A DNA stretch of 64,000 nucleotides from Symbiodinium natans (lineage: Eukaryota; Sar; Dinophyceae; Suessiales; Symbiodiniaceae): contig CAJNDS010000224.1 in assembly GCA_905221605.1 (NCBI GenBank), positions 1,858,059 through 1,922,058 of the forward strand. The letters are read 5' to 3'. Made by a program: the position numbers and the translations under genes. The notes under the pieces were generated by a model that saw nothing but the letters and a program-made list of their open reading frames with translations, was not told the DNA's origin and searched no databases. Below, piece after piece: positions 25,901 to 35,726 of this stretch; positions within the stretch are counted from its first letter, which is position 1, and each line of letters starts with the position of its first letter.

Positions 25901-28900
25901 AGGTTTAGGAGTTAGGGTTGAGGGGTCGATTCAGGGTTTAGGACTATAGGGGTCTAGGACACCCGCAACCTTAAGGCCTGAACAAATTGACCACTTTGAC
26001 CTACTATAGGGGTCGGAATAATTTCTAATGGTATTCCCTCATGGCCCCTTTATCCATATACTAGAATAGCACCCAAAAATCCTTTTCTAATTATTAAGGC
26101 CCCAAAACTACCGCTGATCCGCAAAATGCCGCATCCTGCACCGCAGGCTATCCCGAGCGAGCCAAACTGGTTCGTGCTGTCGTTGGCGACTCACGGGTCT
26201 AGGGTTTAGGGTTTAGGGTTTAGGGTTTAGGGTTTAGGGTCTAGGGTCTAGGGTTTAGGGTTTAGGGTTTAGTGCTGAGTGGGGTTCAAGGAAGATCACT
26301 CCCTAGGGCTCCCAAAGCTTCCCTAAGGTTCCCTAGGTACCTACCAGGATGGGCGATTATACCCCATACTCCCTTAAACGGCCCTTTAGAGGGTTCATTC
26401 TGGGGATATTAAGGCCTTCTAGCCCAGGATCATGCTGTTAGGTGCACAGGTGTTTAGGTGTATAGGTTTGAAGCACCTGGTATTTTTCCAGGGCTTATAA
26501 GGTTTCTAGCGTTCAGAGGGTTTGTAGGGTTTGTATTGTAGGGTTTGCAGGGGTTGGGGTCTTGGGTTCAAGAGCTTAAAACAGTTTACTTTCAATCTGC
26601 GAAGGTTGCTTCGACTGTACGGTTATAGGGTTCAGGGGAGAGCAACTACTTTTGCCTGCAAAAAGCGCCCAAAAAAAACATGCCAGCAATTTAGGAACGC
26701 TTCTCTATTTTGGGAGTGTATAACGGCTACCCTTTCCCCTACTCAGCCCTGGAAACCCCACACGACAGTACACTTCCCTTGTCTTGGGGAGGGCCCAGAG
26801 TTTACTCCAGGCAAGGGCCTAAACCGTGAACCCTAAACCCTATAAACCCGATCCAGAATAAAAACAAAGAAAACTAGACCCTAAACCTTAACAACAAAAC
26901 GAAACCACAGAAGAAGAGAAGCGCCAAGGTTCAAGAACAGCGCGGTGGGTGTTTGCGACATTGGATCACGCACCATGCGTCCGGCGTCCAAGCGTTTCCT
27001 GAGCACTTGCTGTGTTTAAAGGGTTTTTTTGCTGGCTTCGGGGCATGTAGTGCGTATGGTCAACGGTGTGAAGGGCTTACCTGGGACTCGATATACCCAC
27101 AGGTTAGTAGTAACTACCCTTATTCGTAGGTATAACCCATAAAACCTGTAGGTAAGGAGGGCCCCAGGTAGGCCGGGCTTGCAGGTCTTCTGGGTCTTAG
27201 AGTAGAGTTCTCGTCCGCTCTCTGAGGAAGAATGTTCTGCAAGTCGACTCTTTGGGCACCAGGGTTTCACTCGGCTTGGGGTGTTATTGGGGTTTAGGGA
27301 ATGTAGGATTGTGAAATTGCTGGGTGCCCTAAACCCCAAACCCCAGACCCCAAACCCCTTCACCCTGCCTGCGTTATAGCATCCCTAAACCCTAAACCCT
27401 AAACCCTAAACCCTAAACCCTAAACCCTAAACCCTAAACCCTAAACCCTAAACCCTTGCTGCCCCCAGGTTTTCTGTCCTCTCCCGGGCACTCGGCCGGC
27501 TCCCGAGCTGTTCTGTTCCGACCCACTTGAGGTGTAGGGTTTAGGGTTTAGGGTTTAGGGTTTCGGGACCCTTTCTCAAGGTCCTCTACTTAAGGAACGG
27601 TCTTTAGCTCATGTAGACTCTAAAAATCGCAACCCCATACTCTCCAAACCGAAAACTTAAACGATCATTCTTTAGGAAAGCGTCGCTCGAGTCTATGGGC
27701 ATGTAAACCTGAAAAAACCCTAAACCCTAAACCCTAAACCCTAAACCCTAAACCCTAAACCCTAAGCCCTAAACCCTAAACCCTAAACCCTAAACCCTAA
27801 ACCCTAAACCCTAAACCCCAGCAGCCTTCGACCAAGCCAGGGTTGAGGGTTCGGGATTTGGGTTTGGGGAGTCTAGGGGGTTTAGGGTTTAGGGTTTAGG
27901 GTTTAGGGTTTAGGGTTTGGGGTTTAGGGTTCAGGGTTTGGGTTTAGGGGCTTAGGGTTTGGTTTTTTGGTTCTTTTCTTTCCTTTTTTTGTTGGGGAGG
28001 GGGGGGGGGGGGGGGAGGGTTTGGTTCAGGGCGCTTACGGGGGTTTAGGGGTTTAGGCCGGGTTTGAGGTTCAGGAGGTAAGCGCCATCGCCCCTATTCT
28101 TCGAGGAGACGATCTTTGACATTGCCTTCCACAAGAAGGACATTCCAAGCCGCCTTTGGGCTGGGCTCAATCCAGGGCTCCAGGGGGGGGGGGGGGGGGG
28201 AATGGCTCACAAAAGGTTCCTTCAGCTTTTGGTCTGTTCATGTAGCCCTTGATATCACTATGTTGTGAACTCTATATAGCCCGACATAAGCCCTGTATAA
28301 CTTGCTGCTTCAGCAACAGTCTGCATCTCTAATCAGCCGGCATGGGCTTGCTAGAAGCGAGCAGTGCAACAAAGCCCCTAGACCCTACGTAGAGTACACT
28401 ACCCCAGCGATCAAAGCCTCATCGTTCCGTCCGCGAACGACCTTTTCGTCATGATTCTACAGCCGTTGTAAGGGCAAAATTGGCCTGTGGAGGCTCTTCT
28501 CAGTCCCAATATCCTTTAATTCAGGAACATGCCTTAAGTTACATTGGGATCCTTATGACCGGAAATGAGTATACCCTATTCTAAGGGATATTGAAATCAC
28601 CGGGTTGTTGTTCCAGTCTGCCGTCGCTGGCAGCTCTCGACAAATTTCAACTCTCTATGGCCCCTGTCCCTGTATAACCCTATGCAGCCCTGCACAATCC
28701 ATAGGCGGTTGATTTTTGTACAGTTCATCCCCGCCAGTACACTAGCAGCCAGGTCGTTTAGTCGGCCCGAATCCCTAAGCCCTAAGCGCCCCAAGCGGGT
28801 TTAGGATTCAGGATTCAGGGTTCAGGGTTTTGGGGTTTAGGGTTTCAGGGTTTAGGAGTCAGGGCCTGGTGTGGGGTTTAGGGTTTAGGGTTTAGGGTTT

Positions 28901-29032
28901 AAGGTTTTGGGTTTTGGGTTTAGGGTTTAAGGTTTTGGGTTTAGGGTTTGGGGTTTGGGGCTTAGGGTTCTTGTGCCATGGCTTGAACTGTTAGCCGCCT
29001 GGCAGCTCCTTGTCGCTGGCCCCTGTGCATTG

Positions 29033-29079
<47 letters not shown>

Positions 29080-30737
29080 GGCGCCTGAAATCAGAGACGG
29101 CCCTAAACCCTACGCCCCAAACCCCAAACCAGAAACCCCAAACCCGAAACCCCAGCACACCCTTACCTGGAGCAACCACGTAACCTCCAAGAAGGAAAAT
29201 ACGTCTAAGCTGTTGTTGCAGTTCGCCCCTTTTTTACACGGTAGCAACATTCCGCTTAGGTACTTGTGTAGCCTCCCGATCGCCCAGCATCCTACCCTGA
29301 ACCTTATACACCCGGAAACTCCACGAGCCCCCTCAAGCTCTAAGCCCTAAGACCGGCATCCCAAAACCCTAAACCCTAAACCCTAAACCCTAAACCCTAA
29401 ACCCTAAACCCTAAACCCTAAACCCTAAACCCTAAACCCTAAACCCTAAACCCTAAACCCTAAACCCTAAACCCTAAACCCTAAACCCTAAACCCAAACC
29501 CAAGGGAAAGTACATGGGCCCCTTACATGGCACCCTTCCTTGACTTAGAGTCTTAGAGGCTTCTGGAGTGCTGCATAGAGACCTTTTAACTTCTGTGTTC
29601 TTAAGAACCACCCTCTAAAGGATGGCCATGTTCATGTTCGTCCTCATAGAATTCAGGGCAACCTCGGGATTATCATCCTTTACTATTTTTTTTTGGGGGG
29701 GGTTCTTATGCAAATAGTAGGTCTCTGCCCTGAAAGTGACCCTCATGCGTCCTTCCTTTGCGGCGCCCCGCGGCAGCTGCTGCTGCCCAAACGACGGTCC
29801 AACCAACGTGCTTCAGGGAAGTTTTAGGGTTTAGGGTGTTGGGTTTAGGGTTTAGGGTTTAGGGTTTCGGGTTTAGGGTTTAGGGTTTCGGGCGTTCATA
29901 GGGTTCTTGAGGGAGGGGGGTTCAAGGAGGGTATGTAGTCCAAGATTCCCTCATGCCCCCCACTCCTCCCTAAGGCTCCATAATCTTCTCTAAGGTTTCC
30001 CTATAGGTGCTGCCCCCCCATGAACCCCCCTCCTTTAGAGAGACTATAAAGTTTAAAGGGTAATAAGGTTTCCCTATAGGTGCTGCCCTTCCATGAACCC
30101 CCCTCCTGTAGAGAGACTATAAAGGTTTAAAGGGTATTATGCGCCTAAGGGGCTGAGGTCGGGCTTTTAGGGATCTCGGGGCTGTAGGGTTTTCTGGGTT
30201 TGGTGTGTAGGCCCTGTTTACGGGCAGCTGTTTTGGGGGAAGTTGAATCCCCATTTTGAACATCCGGGTCTAATGAGGTTCAGGGAACGATTCGGCGGTT
30301 ACTACGATGCTCAGGGTTGGGACGTTCCCCCTTGCAACAAGAGTGCTTAATGGGGACTTTAGTATAGTACCCCCTACTAAAGAAACCCTACAAGGGCTGT
30401 TCGGAAAAGGGGGAGCATCTCGAGCTCAAGGGTAAATTCCGTTCTTTCCATCTTGGAACGCATGGCTTATGCATTGCAGGATAAGCTTTCTTCCCTTCTT
30501 AAAATGGGACATGTATATCATAGCCGTCGCATATTTCCCTTCTTGAACCCTAAACCCTAAACCCTAAACCCTAAACCCTAAACCCTAAACCCTAAACCCT
30601 GTAGGTGCTGCTTGAGTCGCCAGGCTAGGGACCCTGAGAGTCGAGATGCTGGATTCCAGCTTAGGGTTTCCCGAACGCCCAGTTTAGGTGAGGGTTCAGG
30701 GTTCAGGGTTTAGGGTTTAGGGTTTAGGGTTTAGGGT

Positions 30738-30769
<32 letters not shown>

Positions 30770-32089
30770 GGTTCAGGGTTGAACGTTGAAGGTTGAGGCT
30801 TACCCTAAGCGTCCATGTACCTCGTTATTAAATACTTGGGCCCCAAAGTCCCTCAATAGGAAGTACTCTGAGGCCCAAGTATTCCCTAGTTTGGTACATG
30901 GACCCTTAGGGAACCGGGGGGGGCCTTGAGTTTTGTGTGTGTGTGTGTGTTGGTCTGGTAAGTTCCTAAGCACCTGAGCCCCAAACCGCGGTCCGAGCAC
31001 GGCCTCCACAAATGCTGCGCCTGCTACGAGGCTTATGAGATGCCGACAACGGCCCATCAGGCCCACAGAAGCATGTCACACCCCATGCAGCTGCAGATGC
31101 GCACATCAACGGGGTTTATGGCGCTGATGGGTTCATAGGAATTGTCGCACATGTGTCAGTAAAGTTCGCGCGACGGCCTGTTGCAAGAGGGCGCTCACCT
31201 TCCCCGGAGTCCTCTGCTCGGGGCATTTTGAGGTCCTGTCGCCTTAAGTAGTCCGGGCCCCCGAAAAAAAGGGGGGCTCCCACTTTTGAGGGCTCTCCCA
31301 GCCACTCGAGAGCCTTGAGTTGTAGCCATGGCCGAAGCGCCAGCAGAAGCCTTCTTCTTCGAAGTGCCCGCCTGCGAGCCGGGGACCATCCTCAAGACGC
31401 TTTGCCGCAGTACTACTCTTTGCTTAAAAACCCCCAAAAGAATAAGAAGAAACACCCTTAATAAGGAATAATATTTTTCTTTTTCAGCAATTCGCAGAGT
31501 ATGGGGACTTACGATAGAAGGGGGGGTATCTTCTTGGGGTCCTTATATGATAAGTGGATCCTACTATTCGGGGGTCGATAATTATAAGGGGGTTCCTTAT
31601 TATCGTAAGTCCGCAGTTGTTGGCGGCCTTTGGCTTGGATTGGGTGGTTCGGGTTTAGGTCTTGGGGAAGGCGGAGAAGGGCGGGGGGGGGGAAAGGAAG
31701 GAGAGGGGAGAGGGGTTAGGGTCAGGTAACCCTAAACCCTAAACCCCTAAACCCGAAACCCTAACCCCCCTAAATCCCCAAAACCGGAAGCCTTACAGAT
31801 TCGGGGTCTGGACTTGGGAGCCCTAGGGTGAGGGGTGGCTGTCCTTTTTTGGCGTGACAATTTTCTCTACGTGGCTCAAGGTAGTCTTGCTCCAAAATTG
31901 GGAAGATGCTTGCTGCCAGGAGTGCCTACACAGTATACACTTGGGCCCTAAAGCTACTATATGGGAACCCCTTTAAGGCCCAAGTATATGCGATATAGGT
32001 GCCCTAAACCCTAAACCTTAAAACCTAAACCCTAAACCCCTTTACAACTCTCTCATCAGTCTTCAAGCAGCAACACGAGGATGTCTCTG
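16975..32089 (+). CDS. WD40-repeat protein, WDR17-like, many exons
   Basis: WD40 propellers are protein-binding scaffolds. Exons that fit in phase: 16975-17004, 17606-17662, 18187-18251, 18433-18486, 19380-~19400s, 19761/19771-19809, 20230-20316, 22032-22059, 23411-23469, 23968-24015, 24433-24495, 25218-~25247, 26936-26978, 27469-27494, 28106-~28159, 29006-29031, 30624-30658, ~30971-31030, 31326-31403/31409, 32057-32089. Motifs in order: TVGWDWA; GPELFLW; KIHLRPE; RWDPLSEDYLLVSFA joined to DGSLTLFDA; IRSLAW joined to AKAQPGNFVSATD; LLKLWNVSQ; AVGVCDIGSRTMRFL; GHS joined to ETIFDIAFH; LLVAGPC; GTLRVEML. From memory this order and spacing match animal WDR17 closely over the first propeller. The WD40 class is firm; the WDR17 label needs a search. 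The 5' end, the junction after 30658 and the exons after 32089 are uncertain. Confidence 0.78.
20317..22031. other. 1.7-kb WD40 intron with coding-like islands
   Basis: Besides a CCCTAAA tract and two palindromic elements (20597-20779 and 21674-21782), this intron holds two coding-like islands on the + strand. At about 20927-21042 a frame reads VAAVLIPAAVLSETV and NVVWIFFVAWCLL, hydrophobic, ending TAA. At about 21170-21415 a frame reads MGWDEDERMKGALDW and WYFLQDKGVTRTI with G/C-rich third positions, up to GAG|GTGTGC. The flanking WD40 exons splice directly to each other, so the islands are either a nested gene or captured pieces. No family was recognised. Confidence 0.4.
21674..21782. mobile_element. 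109-bp palindromic element, family 1
   Basis: CCCTGAGGGTCCATGTACC to GGTACATGGACCCTTAGGG. It lies in the large WD40 intron, about 85 bp before the second copy of the introner-like element (21866-21953). Confidence 0.8.
24184..24308. mobile_element. Palindromic element, family 5 (ACTTAGTAAG ends)
   Basis: TTGGAAGCCCTTTGGACTTAGTAAG on the left is mirrored by CTTACTAAGTCAAAAGTGCTTCCAA on the right (written here as two arms around GGGAGCATTAAAAGGG). Relatives lie at about 32240-32325 and 51663-51785, and a half element at about 57728-57760. Confidence 0.65.
29037..29076. repeat. (CA)n microsatellite after a WD40 exon
   Basis: About 19 CA units begin 6 bp after the proposed GC donor at 29032. 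Confidence 0.95.
29366..29500. repeat. CCCTAAA array (about 19 units)
   Basis: A nearly perfect run in a WD40 intron, directly after a coding-like but unassigned stretch. The 3' end decays into CCCAAACCCAAG. Confidence 0.95.
30803..30911. mobile_element. 109-bp palindromic element, family 1
   Basis: CCCTAAGCGTCCATGTACC to ACATGGACCCTTAGGG. It lies in a WD40 intron directly after a TTGAGGG variant block. Confidence 0.8.
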
Positions 32090-32524
32090 CAGGTATAGTT
32101 CATCTTGGAGCCCCCAAAAGTTGACACCTACTTGGCTTCCCAGGGTTTAGGGTTTAGGGTTTAGGGTTTAGGGGTTTAGGGTTTAGGGTTCAGGGTTTAG
32201 AGTTTAGGGTTTAGGGTTTAGAGTTTACGGACGGTTTAGGGTTAGTAAGTTGGGTTGTGCTTATCATTCAAGGTTTCTAGGGAGACCAAGTAGACTTACT
32301 AAGTCAACAGGGCTTCCAAGTAGAGCAAGTTCCTATGAACGACAGCAACTTGGACCTTACTTCTTGCCAGATTTCCGGGTCTTGCAGGTGTTTAGGTTGG
32401 TCTAGAGTCTAGGGAGGGTCGGGGGCTGTGGGGTTTTAGGTTTCAGGGCTCTTGAGGTTTAGGACGTCCAGTGCGTTTTTTCTCTCGGTTCCCTTACAAG
32501 GCCCAGTAAGAAGAAAAGAATGAA

Positions 32525-32633
32525 CCCAAAGGATCCATGTACCTATATAGTATATACTTGGGCCTTAAAGGGGTTCCAATATAGTAGCTTTAGGGGCCAA
32601 GTATATACTATATATGTACATGGATCCTTTGGG
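32525..32633. mobile_element. 109-bp palindromic element, family 2
   Basis: Same ends and length as the copy at 15700-15808, with a few substitutions in the loop. It lies downstream of the WD40 exon at 32057-32089. Confidence 0.8.
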
Positions 32634-32816
32634 GAAGAGCCAGCCCCAAACACCCTCAACCCGCGCAGCTAAACCCCAACGCCTGGAATGTCCCCCCAGG
32701 CCCCAAGACCTGCCCCTAAACCCTAAACCCTAAACCCTAAACCCTCAACCCTAAACCCTAAACCCTAAACCCTACACCCTAAACCCTAACCTCTTTGCTC
32801 CCCAAGAGGCTGAAAG

Positions 32817-32880
32817 CTCCAGATGGCGTGACGCTGCAGATTCCCCTGCCACAGGAGGCGCTTCCTGGGGAGCCTCGGCA
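32817..32880 (+). CDS. Possible further exon of the WD40 gene
   Basis: The exon at 32057-32089 ends in phase 1 at GCAG|GTATAG. The next coding-like piece follows CCCCAAG and in the matching phase reads AEAESSRWRDAADSPATGG, which has the W...DS..AT spacing of a WD40 strand, then a GC donor. Another frame (RLKAPDGVTLQIPLPQEALP) has higher third-position G/C and would need a different upstream junction. Both readings are kept open. Confidence 0.4.
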
Positions 32881-33189
32881 AGCCAAGGTTCCTATTGGCT
32901 CAGTAGCTGAATGGGTAAACTTTGCACTTATTGCAGGGTTTAGGGTTTAGGGTTAGGGGTTTAGGGTTTAGTGTTTAGGGTTTAGTGTTTGGGATGCTAT
33001 AATCCTCTGTAGAACGGACAGTGTACCCTTTTTTTTTTTTGGGGGGGGGGGAGGGAGGGGGGTTTATGAACTCAGAAACTAAGTTGGGGACCTGAAGGAC
33101 ATAAATGTGTAGGGTTCAGGGTTTACATTTAGAGTTTAGGTTTACGGTTTAGACATTAAGGTTTAGGGTTTAGTGTTTAGGGTTTAGGG

Positions 33190-33232
33190 TTTAGGCTGCC
33201 TAAGAGTTCCCAACAACATGTTTATCACCATG
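33190..33232 (+). CDS. Possible WD40 exon (PNNMFITMA)
   Basis: After GCCTAAG a short open piece reads VPNNMFITMA before GCCTGC, resembling the 'W-x-P-n-n-x-I-x-T' strand of a WD40 blade. It is too short to prove on its own and was placed by position only. A second candidate is SHKGPMHLFKP at about 33918-33950. Confidence 0.25.
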
Positions 33233-33395
33233 GCCTGCAAAAAAGAGAGAGAGAGAGCAGGTTTGAGGTTCTTGGAGAGTTTTTTCAGTCTGGGCTTGAG
33301 GGTTTGGGGGGGGGACCTGGGGCTGAAGGTTTTTTAGGGTTTAGGGTTTAGGGTTTAGGGCTTGGGGTTTAGGGTTTAGGGTTTAGGGTTTAGGG

Positions 33396-33661
33396 TTTAG
33401 GGTTTCGGGTTTCGGGTTTCGGGTTTCGGGTTTAGGCTGTTTGGGGGTCTGGGGTTGAGGGTTTGTTGTTTAGGGTTTAGAGTTTGGGGTTTGGTTTTTT
33501 GGCTTGGGGGGTTGACCTCCAAACTTCAGCTTACACGAGCCCTATCTCCGACACCCTCAACCCTCAACCCTAAACCCTAAACCCTAAACCCTAAACCCTA
33601 AACCCTAAACCCTAAACCCTAAACCCTAAACCCTAAACCCTAAACCCTAAACCCTAAACCC
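33396..33661. repeat. TTTCGGG variant block and CCCTAAA array
   Basis: TTTAGGG units pass into four TTTCGGG units (about 33403-33432). A CCCTAAA array of about 15 units follows at 33555-33661 in the opposite orientation. Confidence 0.85.
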
Positions 33662-34243
33662 TTGGAGATCCTGAGCTCTGTAAGGCTTCGGCCGAGTCCT
33701 AGTAGCGGCACTGCTTAACATAGGGACCCCGACAGGGTTTAGGGTTTAGAGTTTAGGGTTCTTTCTTTGGGTTTTAGGGTTCGGGGTTCTTCGGGTTTTC
33801 GGGTTTCGGGTTTCGGGTTTAGGGTTAATTGAACTGTTAATTCTTAATTGAGTTTAGGGTTAATCGGGTTTAGGGTTAATCGTTTAGGGTTTAGAGAACT
33901 ACCCACAGAACAGAGCCACAAAGGCCCGATGCACCTTTTCAAACCGGCGGGGGGTTGAGGATTTCATGCGGGTGCAGGGTTCAGTAAGGTTTAGGTTACG
34001 GTGGAGCCGAGAAGAGTTTACACAAGATGTACAGTTTCTCCGAAAAAGGCGGTGGGCGGGAAGCAGGCTTAAACAGGGTTACTGGATTTCAATACGTCAC
34101 TCTTTCTTCCTTTTTTCGGCCCTTCCGTATGTTCGGGCTTCGGTTCTAAAACCCCCTAAGCCCTAAACCCCCTAAAGCCCCCCAAAACCCCTAAACCCCC
34201 TAAGTCCCCTAAACCCCTTTAAACCCCAAACCCTAAACCCAAG

Positions 34244-34742
34244 GGGTTGCGTGGCCTCAAGGACCACATGCACCTCGCGAAGGCAGAGAACGGTTCCTGG
34301 GCCTTCTCGAAGCTCGTCCGCCACAAGCCCGACCGAGGCAGCCACGGTGTGCGGGAGAGAAGGACTTTGACCCTAAACCCTAAACCCAAAACCCTAAACC
34401 CTAAACCCTAAACCCTAAACCCCAATCAGCCGCTTTATAAAGGACGGCCTCCGGCTGCCTCTTCAGCTAGATGAGGTCTCGAAGGCTGTTCCTGAGCACC
34501 ACACGACCCCCTCAATCCTGAGCCCTAAACGCCCTTGCTTTGCTGGTAAGCATGGGGTTTAGGGTTTAGGGTTTAGGGTTTCTTTGTGGCACGCAGGTGT
34601 CGAGATGAAGTCGGAAGAGGACAGGGGATTGGAGCCTACTGCTAAACGCCCCGAGACCCAGAGACACATCAGGCTGAGGGCTTATCCTCAGGCCGAAAAA
34701 GCTTGTGCAAGAAGGCTTTTGGGCCCAACAACCCGAAAGTAA
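34244..34742 (+). CDS. Three linked C-terminal exons with stop (end of WD40 gene or separate gene)
   Basis: Exons 34244-34348, 34467-34545 and 34597-34742 join in phase through GT donors (GGT|GTGCGG and G|GTAAGC) and end at TAA 34740-34742. The first has about 85% G/C third positions and reads HMHLAKAENGSWAFSKL; the second begins LDEVSKAVPEHH; the third is charged, with VEMKSEEDRGLEPTAKRPE and ARRLLGPTTRK at the end. Nothing resembles a WD40 blade. Position suggests they end the WD40 gene, which would then lack most of a second propeller. They could instead be a separate short gene. Confidence 0.55.
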
Positions 34743-35577
34743 GCAAAGTTTTGTACGAGCTCATCACCATCCTATAAACCGCTTTGGCTGAAAACGCACA
34801 CGCGGGGAGTTTTTCCATGAGGGCCTCGACCACTCGACCTCCGACGTAATGACCCCCCTCCAACCTCTGAGGGTCGAACCCGATTTCTTGACCAGCTGAG
34901 GTGCGTTGGAGATCTAATCATTTTGACCTGCCTGGGTTTGTGAATCAAATGTTTCTAGGTCAGGGGCTTCGAAAGACAAACCTAGTGGAAGTCCTACATC
35001 GAACTCTTAGGAGGTGCATCGTGTTGAGATGTAGGACAATGCCTATGTGGCCCGTGTAAGGGTCTACAAGGCTTGCAAAGGTTCAGTTCGGGAGTTCTCT
35101 AATACTTAAGGGGCTTGCCAGAGGATCCCAACTCCAAATCTAAATCCCTAAATCTCAGATGTTTGGTGAGGATGTGCTGAAGGATCTGAGTGGTTCGGAC
35201 ACCGTGCAGGCACGTAGCGTTGCCTGGTCGTTGGCTGCTGCAGGGTGCTAATGTAATTTGCGCTAGGAGTTTAGGACGTAGCGTGGCAGTGCTTGCTGGC
35301 CCTCTAGACCTTGAGAGTAATGTTGAGAGTGTAATTCACGTTTACTGGGAGCGGGGTGTGTAGCCATTCGAGGTTGCAGGGTGGCTTGTGGGAGGGGTTC
35401 CCTGCGTGTGTCGGAGAACAGCAGCAAACATCTTGCTCGGAGCATGCCCTGCACAAACAAGTCACCTCGGAACGATGTGCGACGATTACCTCAGCCATGA
35501 ATTTGCGAAGCCTTACGTGCTGCAAGCCTTCGCAATTTAGGGTTTAGGGTTTAGGGTGTAGGGTTTAGGGTGCACAG

Positions 35578-35694
35578 TGCCAGGTGCAGCTGGAGACAAC
35601 GAAGGGTCCCATCCAACTGACTGTTGCTTCCTGGTTGCAGTCAAACTAAGGCAGCGAATCTACATGGAGTCTGAACCCCCAAGGCTCCTAAACC

Positions 35695-35726
<32 letters not shown>

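Noticed and set aside
27469-27530. Reading the exon FLSSPGHS on through AVLFRP as one WD40 strand
   Set aside because: The GC donor after GHS joins to ETIFDIAFH, which matches the family order better; the match of AVLFRP was coincidence.
29780-29820. CPNDGPTNVLQ as the WD40 'DG' strand
   Set aside because: A phase-consistent junction 29031 to 30624 (GTLRVEML) explains that strand, leaving this piece inside an intron next to a repeat element.
35263-35525. Two minus-strand frames of 65-73 codons
   Set aside because: They overlap a + strand frame with equal or better coding character just before the cyclophilin and have no family match.
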